56,194 nt of DNA from an actinobacterium SCGC AAA027-J17. Its GTDB lineage: Bacteria > Actinomycetota > Actinomycetes > Nanopelagicales > Nanopelagicaceae. Below are positions 50,897 through 56,194 of the stretch, piece after piece (within the stretch, counting starts at the first letter, position 1; each line of letters starts with the position of its first letter). The translations under genes were made by a program, and so were the position numbers. Under the pieces are notes generated by a model. The model did not search any database. It was not told where the DNA came from and saw only the letters and a program-made list of their open reading frames with translations. Location: positions 36,390-92,583 of the forward strand of contig KB912754.1 in the NCBI GenBank assembly GCA_000383815.1, read 5' to 3'.

Positions 50897-53080
50897 CTAC
50901 TTCTTACCCTCATATTGCAACTTTGACGGCCACCAAATCTTTGGTCCCATTACATGAACCAGAGCTGGAACTAACAAAGATCGAACAACTATTGTGTCAA
51001 GCAATACACCAAAAGCGACTGCAAAGCCTAGTTGCGCTAAGAATACCAATGGCAAAATACCAAGAACAGCAAAGGTTGCAGCTAGAACGATTCCGGCTGA
51101 GGTAATAACCCCACCAGTTACTGTTAGACCCTTAATTACACCCTTACGAGTACCAATCTTAATTGCCTCTTCTCTAACTCTGGTCATTAGGAAGATGTTG
51201 TAATCAATACCAAGTGCAACCAAAAAGATGAAAGCAAAGAGTGGGAATGAAGCATCTGCGCCAGCAAAACCAAAGACGTGCTCAAATACTAGTTGGCAAA
51301 CACCAAGGGTAGCCATGAATGAGAGCACTACTGTCAGCAAGAGAATACCGGCGGCTAAAATGCTGCGCAGCAACAAACCTAGAATAATTCCAATAATCAC
51401 CAGCACGATTGGAATGATTAGTCGATTATCTTGGCGTGATGCCACATCGGTGTCATATTGAACTGCAGTACCACCGCCAACTAAAATTTCCTTATCCACA
51501 GCATGAACAGCTTCTCTGATCTGAGGAATTGTATTTCTAGCCTCAACCGAGTCAGGAGCAACCTTTAAAGTAGCATTTAGCAATACTTTGCCCTCTACCA
51601 CTTTGATTGGTGGAATAGGTTGTCCTGGAATCTTTTGACCGGCGACAATTGGTTCGACAGATGCAACGTTAGCAACAGTAAGAAGAGCTGAGGTTGCAGC
51701 AGTAACATCATTTTCTTTCACGACTATCTCAACGGGAGATCCCTCGCCACTCGGGAAGTGCTCGCCCAATTTTTCAAGTCCAATTACAGAATCAGTTCTA
51801 GTGGTGAAAGCCTCAGTATTGGCTAAACCATCAGCCTTAAGGGTAAAAGAAAAACCAGCAAAAATCGTTAGTACTAATGCAGTTGAAATCCAAATTCGCT
51901 TTGGATTCTTTTCTACTGCAGCACCAATTTTTGCCCAGATACCACCTAATTGTTCATCAACATCATCAAAACGTGGAACCTTCGGCCAAAAAATCCAGCG
52001 ACCAAAAACTACTAAAAGCGCTGGCAAAAATGTAAGGACGGTAATCATGGCTGAGGCAATTCCAATTGCACCTACTGGGCCTAAACCTCTGTTACCTGAC
52101 AACTGACTTAGGAGTAGCACTAATAAACCGGCAATGACAGTTGATCCTGAGGCAAGTATTGGTTCAAACACGCCACGCAGTGAGACTTTCATCGCGTCAT
52201 ATCTTGACTCATGATGATGCAACTCTTCTCGATACCTGGCAATGAGCAGCAAGGCATAGTCAGTTGCAGCACCCAAAACCAATACCGAAAGAATTCCTTG
52301 CGACTGTCCATTCAAATCAATAGTCCCCGCCTTTGCAAGGAAATAAACCAAAGTTCCAGCTAATGACAATGCTGTAACCGCGGTAAACAACGGCAGAATC
52401 CAGAGTAATGGGGATCGATAAACAACAATCAAAATAATTGATACAACTATCAATGTTGTTAACAGCAAGGTTGTATCAATTGATCCAAAAGCACTAAACA
52501 AATCTGCAAAAATTCCACCAAATCCAGTTACATGCGTTGTCAGACTCTTCGCCTCAAAATTTTTCTTTAAATCCTCACGAATAAATTCAATGAGAATAGG
52601 TAAAGTTGGTTTCTCTTCAATATTTTCTTCACCAATCTTGGAATCAAGAGCTATATTCGCTAGCGCTGCTTTACCATCCTCTGAAGGAACCGCTTGTATA
52701 GGAAATCCTGGCACTATGTAAGAACTAATGGGCTTGCCTGATTCTGGCAAAATCTTCTCGCCTAATTTGTCTAAATAATTTTGAATTTCAATTAGTTTGG
52801 CAGGGTTTTTCTTGGGATCAACATCACCTAAAAAAACTAACAAAGTTGGGATTTGATCATTTGAGCTGTCGGTAAATTTAACCGTCACCTTGCCAGCCAG
52901 CGTTGACTCAGCGTTATCGGGCAAAAAAGCAGCGTTATCATTTTCTTGAACTGTTGAGAGTTTTCCAAATGTTGGTCCTGCAACAGATGAGATACCTAAC
53001 CAGGCGATGATGGCCACAATCGCAATCCAAAGTGGTTTGCGACCCTTAACGGAGCCTTTTGATCTGATTTTGGTAGTCAT
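50897..53080 (-). CDS. MMPL/RND family transporter
   Basis: 727 residues. Two halves, each a membrane helix, a large extracytoplasmic loop and five helices; GAATDYALLLIARYREELHHH in helix 4 of half 1 and VALGIDYNIFLMTRVREEAIKIG in half 2 are the MMPL stamps with the proton-relay aspartates (GxxxDY). Exports lipids or other hydrophobic compounds using proton motive force in mycobacteria; the cargo is unknown here. Shorter than mycobacterial MmpL3 (about 944) and of the YdfJ-like length. GAAGGG 11 nt before the ATG. First in the run to the Gfo/Idh/MocA and FAD genes. Confidence 0.9.
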   Translation of the reverse strand: MTTKIRSKGSVKGRKPLWIAIVAIIAWLGISSVAGPTFGKLSTVQENDNAAFLPDNAESTLAGKVTVKFTDSSNDQIPTLLVFLGDVDPKKNPAKLIEIQNYLDKLGEKILPESGKPISSYIVPGFPIQAVPSEDGKAALANIALDSKIGEENIEEKPTLPILIEFIREDLKKNFEAKSLTTHVTGFGGIFADLFSAFGSIDTTLLLTTLIVVSIILIVVYRSPLLWILPLFTAVTALSLAGTLVYFLAKAGTIDLNGQSQGILSVLVLGAATDYALLLIARYREELHHHESRYDAMKVSLRGVFEPILASGSTVIAGLLVLLLSQLSGNRGLGPVGAIGIASAMITVLTFLPALLVVFGRWIFWPKVPRFDDVDEQLGGIWAKIGAAVEKNPKRIWISTALVLTIFAGFSFTLKADGLANTEAFTTRTDSVIGLEKLGEHFPSGEGSPVEIVVKENDVTAATSALLTVANVASVEPIVAGQKIPGQPIPPIKVVEGKVLLNATLKVAPDSVEARNTIPQIREAVHAVDKEILVGGGTAVQYDTDVASRQDNRLIIPIVLVIIGIILGLLLRSILAAGILLLTVVLSFMATLGVCQLVFEHVFGFAGADASFPLFAFIFLVALGIDYNIFLMTRVREEAIKIGTRKGVIKGLTVTGGVITSAGIVLAATFAVLGILPLVFLAQLGFAVAFGVLLDTIVVRSLLVPALVHVMGPKIWWPSKLQYEGKK

Positions 53081-53195
53081 GGAAAATTGAGCCCTTCAAG
53101 TTGTTTGGCGAGGGTGAAATCTATCATTCATGCCATTTTGCTCACACCAGCCCTGCGCTCTTAAGCAAACTTTCGCTAAAAATTAAGGAGCCAAT

Positions 53196-53201
53196 TAGGC
53201 T
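53196..53201 (+). promoter_or_regulatory. -10 element of lipB-lipA
   Basis: TAGGCT, 6 nt before the GTG at 53208. Confidence 0.5.
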
Positions 53202-53207
53202 AGGCAT

Positions 53208-53861
53208 GTGAGTTCAACCATATCTATTGTTAAGAGCCTTAAGGTTGAAGAGCTTGGTGTGGTTGATTATTTAACTGCCTGGGAATTGCAAAAACAGTTA
53301 CAAGAAAAAATTGCAAATAATCAAATTGAAAATAGATTACTTATGCTTCAACATCCGTCGGTTTATACCGCAGGGCGCAGAACTGAATTAGTCGACCGTC
53401 CTATTGATAACACGCCAGTGATAGATGTTGATCGTGGAGGAAAAATAACCTGGCACGGAATCGGACAAATTGTTGGTTACCCAATCTTGAGATTAAAGAA
53501 TTCAGCTGATGTAGTCGGCTTTGTGCGAGAGTTAGAAACTTCATTAATTCAAGTGTGTGAACTTTTTGGAGTCAAGGCTGATCGCTACTGCGAGCGAAGC
53601 GGTGTTTGGGTAAGAGATCAAATGGGAGATCGAAAAATTGCCGCAATCGGATTACGAGTTGCCAAAGGCGTAACCACGCATGGATTTGCCTTAAATGTGA
53701 ATCCGGATCTTTCTGCCTACGCCAAAATTATTCCTTGTGGTATTGCCGATGCGCAGATCACATCTTTAGCTAAAGAACTTGATCGATCAGTAACTGTTGA
53801 TGAAGTTATGCCAACTTTAATCAAGCAGTTAACCCCTGTTTTAGAGAGATTATCCCAATGA
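53208..53861 (+). CDS. lipB: Octanoyl-ACP:protein octanoyltransferase (lipoate-protein ligase B)
   Basis: 217 residues. Transfers octanoate from acyl carrier protein to lipoyl domains. Seen: [35 protein letters not shown], catalytic lysine in [11 protein letters not shown] and catalytic cysteine in [14 protein letters not shown]. Start is GTG with TAGGCT 6 nt upstream. The stop overlaps the lipA start (ATGA). Its targets E2 (46153-47859) and GcvH lie in the same metabolic block. Confidence 0.95.
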   Translation: MSSTISIVKSLKVEELGVVDYLTAWELQKQLQEKIANNQIENRLLMLQHPSVYTAGRRTELVDRPIDNTPVIDVDRGGKITWHGIGQIVGYPILRLKNSADVVGFVRELETSLIQVCELFGVKADRYCERSGVWVRDQMGDRKIAAIGLRVAKGVTTHGFALNVNPDLSAYAKIIPCGIADAQITSLAKELDRSVTVDEVMPTLIKQLTPVLERLSQ

Positions 53862-54787
53862 GCACCGCACCAAATGGTCGCAAGTTACTTCGAATTGAAG
53901 CTAGAAACTCCCAAACACCGATTGAGCAAAAACCGGAGTGGATTAAAACTCGAGCGCACATGGGACCTGAGTACACAAAGCTTCGTTCATTAGTTGCTAA
54001 AGAGGGTTTGCATACGGTGTGCCAAGAGGCAGCTTGTCCAAACATTTTTGAGTGCTGGGAGGACCGAGAGGCTACATTTTTAATTGGTGGTGAGGCCTGT
54101 ACTAGAAGGTGCGACTTTTGCAATATTGATACTGGCAAGCCACTGCCATTAGATAGAGATGAACCAAGAAGAGTTGCCGAATCGGTAAAGGTGATGAATT
54201 TAAAATATGCAACCATTACAGGCGTTGCCCGAGATGATCTAGATGATGAGGGTGCTTGGCTCTATGCCGAGACTATCTCCCAAGTTCACCATTTAAATCC
54301 TGGTGTTGGAGTTGAGATGTTGGCCCCTGATTTTAGTGGCCATGCTCATTTACTAAATCAGGTATTTGAAACCAGACCTGAAGTCTTTGCACATAACTTA
54401 GAGACGGTGCCAAGAATTTTTAAGCAGATCCGTCCAGCCTTTAGATATGAGAGATCATTAGAGGTCATCACCCAAGCTAGAGATTTTGGTTTGATTACCA
54501 AATCAAATTTAATTCTAGGAATGGGTGAAACTCGGGAGGAGATTTCCCAGGCATTAGTTGACCTACGTGGGGCTGGTTGTGATTTGATTACAATCACCCA
54601 GTACTTAAGGCCAACTGCCAAACACCATCCAGTGGTGAGATGGGTTAAGCCAAATGAGTTTGTGGAGTTGAGTAAAGAGGCGGAAGAAATAGGATTTCTT
54701 GGTGTTATGAGTGGTCCATTGGTACGTTCTAGCTATAGAGCAGGTCGCCTGTACAACCAAGCGATGGCTGCCCGGGCAGTTAAGTAA
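53858..54787 (+). CDS. lipA: Lipoyl synthase
   Basis: 309 residues. Radical SAM enzyme adding two sulfurs to octanoyl chains. Auxiliary cluster [20 protein letters not shown] (C-x4-C-x5-C) and radical SAM cluster [11 protein letters not shown] (C-x3-C-x2-C) are intact, with C-terminal [13 protein letters not shown] closing the auxiliary cluster serine ligand region. Start overlaps lipB by 4 bp. DUF4191 gene follows after 9 bp. Confidence 0.97.
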   Translation: MSTAPNGRKLLRIEARNSQTPIEQKPEWIKTRAHMGPEYTKLRSLVAKEGLHTVCQEAACPNIFECWEDREATFLIGGEACTRRCDFCNIDTGKPLPLDRDEPRRVAESVKVMNLKYATITGVARDDLDDEGAWLYAETISQVHHLNPGVGVEMLAPDFSGHAHLLNQVFETRPEVFAHNLETVPRIFKQIRPAFRYERSLEVITQARDFGLITKSNLILGMGETREEISQALVDLRGAGCDLITITQYLRPTAKHHPVVRWVKPNEFVELSKEAEEIGFLGVMSGPLVRSSYRAGRLYNQAMAARAVK

Positions 54788-54796
54788 GGGAGAAAG

Positions 54797-55504
54797 ATGT
54801 TTGGAAGAAAGAAAAAGAAGGAAGCAGCAGCTGCGGCTGGTAAAGCTGATGCGCCAAAAAAACAATCCCAATTAGCGGTTGTAAAGGATGCTTATCGATT
54901 AGTTAAAAAGGACTCTCCCCTATCAATTCTTTGGTGTGCCGTTGTTTTCATCTTAGTTTTAACCTTTGGAATTATTATTGGTAATAATTTAGGTCATCCA
55001 ATTTATGCTGGCTTTTTATCGCTACCCATGGCATTTTTGGCGGCGTTTTTTCTCTTCACTCGCTATGCAAACTCAGCTGCATTCTCATCAATTGAAGGTC
55101 AGGTCGGCGCTGGGGCAAGTGTTTTAATGTCCATTCGCAGAGGCTTTTTAACCACACCAGCAGTAAATGTTAACCGCGATCAAGATATGGTCCACCGAGT
55201 ATCTGCTAAAGCTGGCATTATTTTAGTTGGCGAGGGTGGCTTTGGTGTTAAGTCATTAATGCAGGATGAAAGACGAAAGATGGAGAGATTTTTATCTGGA
55301 GTGCCAGTAACTGAGATTGTGGTTGGTAGCGCTCAAGGCCAGGTTTCAATTAGAAAATTGCAAAAACACTTAAAGAAATTGCCAAAGAAGTTAAGTACTG
55401 TGCAACTTCGAGAGGTGCGAGCTAGATTGAAATCAGTTGGTGGCTTAAATCTGCCAATGCCTAAGGGTCCAATGCCAACAAATCTTAAGATGCCACGTAG
55501 GTAG
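54797..55504 (+). CDS. DUF4191 family membrane protein
   Basis: 235 residues. Two membrane helices (about 48-66 and 73-92) after a lysine-rich amino end (KKKKEAAAAAGKADAPKK) and a cytoplasmic C-terminal domain with RVSAKAGIILVGEGG. Actinobacteria-specific DUF4191, always next to lipA; function unknown. GGGAG ribosome site 5 nt ahead. Convergent with the RDD gene (3-bp gap). Confidence 0.85.
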   Translation: MFGRKKKKEAAAAAGKADAPKKQSQLAVVKDAYRLVKKDSPLSILWCAVVFILVLTFGIIIGNNLGHPIYAGFLSLPMAFLAAFFLFTRYANSAAFSSIEGQVGAGASVLMSIRRGFLTTPAVNVNRDQDMVHRVSAKAGIILVGEGGFGVKSLMQDERRKMERFLSGVPVTEIVVGSAQGQVSIRKLQKHLKKLPKKLSTVQLREVRARLKSVGGLNLPMPKGPMPTNLKMPRR

Positions 55505-55507
55505 GGT

Positions 55508-55888
55508 TTAGTAACGCTCTCTAACTGTTTGGCTATTTGTAAAGTGATCATGAAGTGCTCTGCCATTGTTGGTAAAGACTGCCGGTAGTACTAAACAGAT
55601 CAGCAATGTGCGCAACAGAATTTTTGTTGGCCTAACCCGTCGTTGATCAGGATAGGTAACAACCTTAATCGCCATAATTCTCTGGCCAGCTGATGCTTGA
55701 AAAGTTATGGTGAATAAACAGACCTCAAGGTAGAAAATGATTAGGGTGGAGAAGGTGTTATCTGGAATCACCGACGGGCTAAGCAGGGCTGCAATTAATC
55801 GGCACATCGTCCAATCAATCACCAGGGCTAATAGCCGCCTACCCAGGGAGGCATCTGGCAACAAACTCGGGTTATTTTCCCAACTCAT
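55508..55888 (-). CDS. RDD family membrane protein
   Basis: 126 residues. RDD signature LGRRLLALVIDWTMCRLIAALL at the first helix, then two more hydrophobic segments. ATG at 55888 is chosen (SWENNPSLLPDASLG...) because TAGGGT lies 7 nt before it and the upstream 16 codons are not part of the family. Sits between DUF4191 and glnA exactly as in Mycobacterium. Function unknown, possibly transport or ion-related. Confidence 0.88.
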   Translation of the reverse strand: MSWENNPSLLPDASLGRRLLALVIDWTMCRLIAALLSPSVIPDNTFSTLIIFYLEVCLFTITFQASAGQRIMAIKVVTYPDQRRVRPTKILLRTLLICLVLPAVFTNNGRALHDHFTNSQTVRERY

Positions 55889-55895
55889 GCGGGCA

Positions 55896-55901
55896 ACCCT
55901 A
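55896..55901 (-). promoter_or_regulatory. -10 element of RDD gene
   Basis: TAGGGT, 7 nt before the ATG at 55888. Confidence 0.45.
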
Positions 55902-56034
55902 GCCCACCTGGGGTAAGCGAAACATAGATGTAACACGTGCTTTACGGACTTTTCATTAATTTCTACTAGGTTTTACCCATCTGAAGCGGAGCAAAGTCGC
56001 CCTTCTTTCAGCAAAATTTATCCAAGGAGAATAG

Positions 56035-56194
56035 ATGTTTAAGAATTCCACAGAGATCTTCGATTACATCAAAAAGAATGATGTGAAGTTGATTGATGTC
56101 AGATTTATCGATCTACCAGGTATTCAACATCACTTTAATGTGCCGGTGGAATCATTTGATGAAAGCGTTTTTAAAGATGGCTTAATGTTTGATG
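56035..56194 (+). CDS. glnA: Glutamine synthetase type I (5' end only)
   Basis: The first 53 codons: MFKNSTEIFDYIKKNDVKLI, then VRFIDLPGIQHHFNVPVESFDE and GLMFD. This matches the beta-grasp N terminus of type I glutamine synthetase, ATP-dependent synthesis of glutamine from glutamate and ammonia. AAGGAG at 56024-56029 is 5 nt before the ATG. The rest is beyond the right edge. The position after lipA, DUF4191 and RDD fits the GlnA1 locus of actinobacteria. Confidence 0.93.
   Translation, partial: MFKNSTEIFDYIKKNDVKLIDVRFIDLPGIQHHFNVPVESFDESVFKDGLMFD

Noticed and set aside
1-56194. CRISPR arrays, insertion sequences, prophage genes or an origin
   Set aside because: No regularly spaced repeats, transposase or integrase motifs, phage structural genes or DnaA-box clusters were seen in reading the window.

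Overview
The window looks like a stretch of a streamlined, AT-rich actinobacterial chromosome. The best guess is a freshwater planktonic lineage of the acI type (Nanopelagicales: Planktophila/Nanopelagicus-like). The evidence is actinobacterial gene content and order (trpD - ctaE - qcrCAB ... ctaF/ctaD/ctaC - PfkB kinase - erpA ... gcvT - pepA - dlaT - SDR - lipB - lipA - DUF4191 - RDD - glnA, which from memory parallels the Rv2192c-Rv2220 segment of Mycobacterium tuberculosis), combined with low GC by eye, almost no intergenic DNA, overlapping convergent genes and a very high share of starts that look leaderless. The lineage is an inference; no database search was possible.

Region by region. 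1-5.6 kb: accessory genes (partial PhzF, an APH-fold kinase, LemA-HtpX pair, nitroreductase, PrxQ-like peroxiredoxin, EamA transporter). 5.65-16.6 kb: an amino-acid catabolic island. It holds a CaiB/BaiF CoA-transferase resembling succinyl-CoA:glutarate CoA-transferase, a 980-residue fusion of APH kinase, M23 peptidase-like domain and AGXT2L-type phospho-lyase, an ornithine/lysine cyclodeaminase-family protein, a ThDP enzyme, an ALDH7-like dehydrogenase, a SoxB-like amine oxidase and a glutaryl-CoA dehydrogenase. Together they can be read as a lysine / 5-hydroxylysine -> aminoadipate semialdehyde -> aminoadipate -> glutarate -> glutaryl-CoA -> crotonyl-CoA route. 16.6-23.2 kb: GNAT, GSAM-like aminotransferase, TrpB2, VOC, MarC, DEDDh exonuclease, trpD and a pseudo-receiver protein.

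23.4-36 kb: aerobic respiration. ctaE-qcrCAB lies on the plus strand, then a strong hairpin, an abnormal tRNA-like gene with a nearby partial copy, an OrdL-like oxidase, and on the minus strand a tightly overlapped ctaC-ctaD-ctaF-SRPBCC-putA operon linking proline oxidation to the terminal oxidase. 35.8-41 kb: a class V aminotransferase-like protein that lacks the PLP lysine, PfkB kinase, ErpA, NadA, DUF3043 and an aldo/keto reductase. 41-42 kb: a cobalamin riboswitch with a short terminator hairpin in front of a DUF4430/transcobalamin-C-like membrane protein and a 53-residue ORF.

42-56 kb: lipoate and glycine/2-oxoacid metabolism (gcvT, lpdA, two-lipoyl-domain E2, lipB, lipA), leucyl aminopeptidase, SDR39U1-type protein, FAD oxidoreductase, Gfo/Idh/MocA, MMPL exporter, DUF4191, RDD and the first codons of glnA. 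Throughout, a TAnnnT hexamer sits 6-7 nt before the start codon at about twenty transcription-unit heads, which I used to choose many starts.
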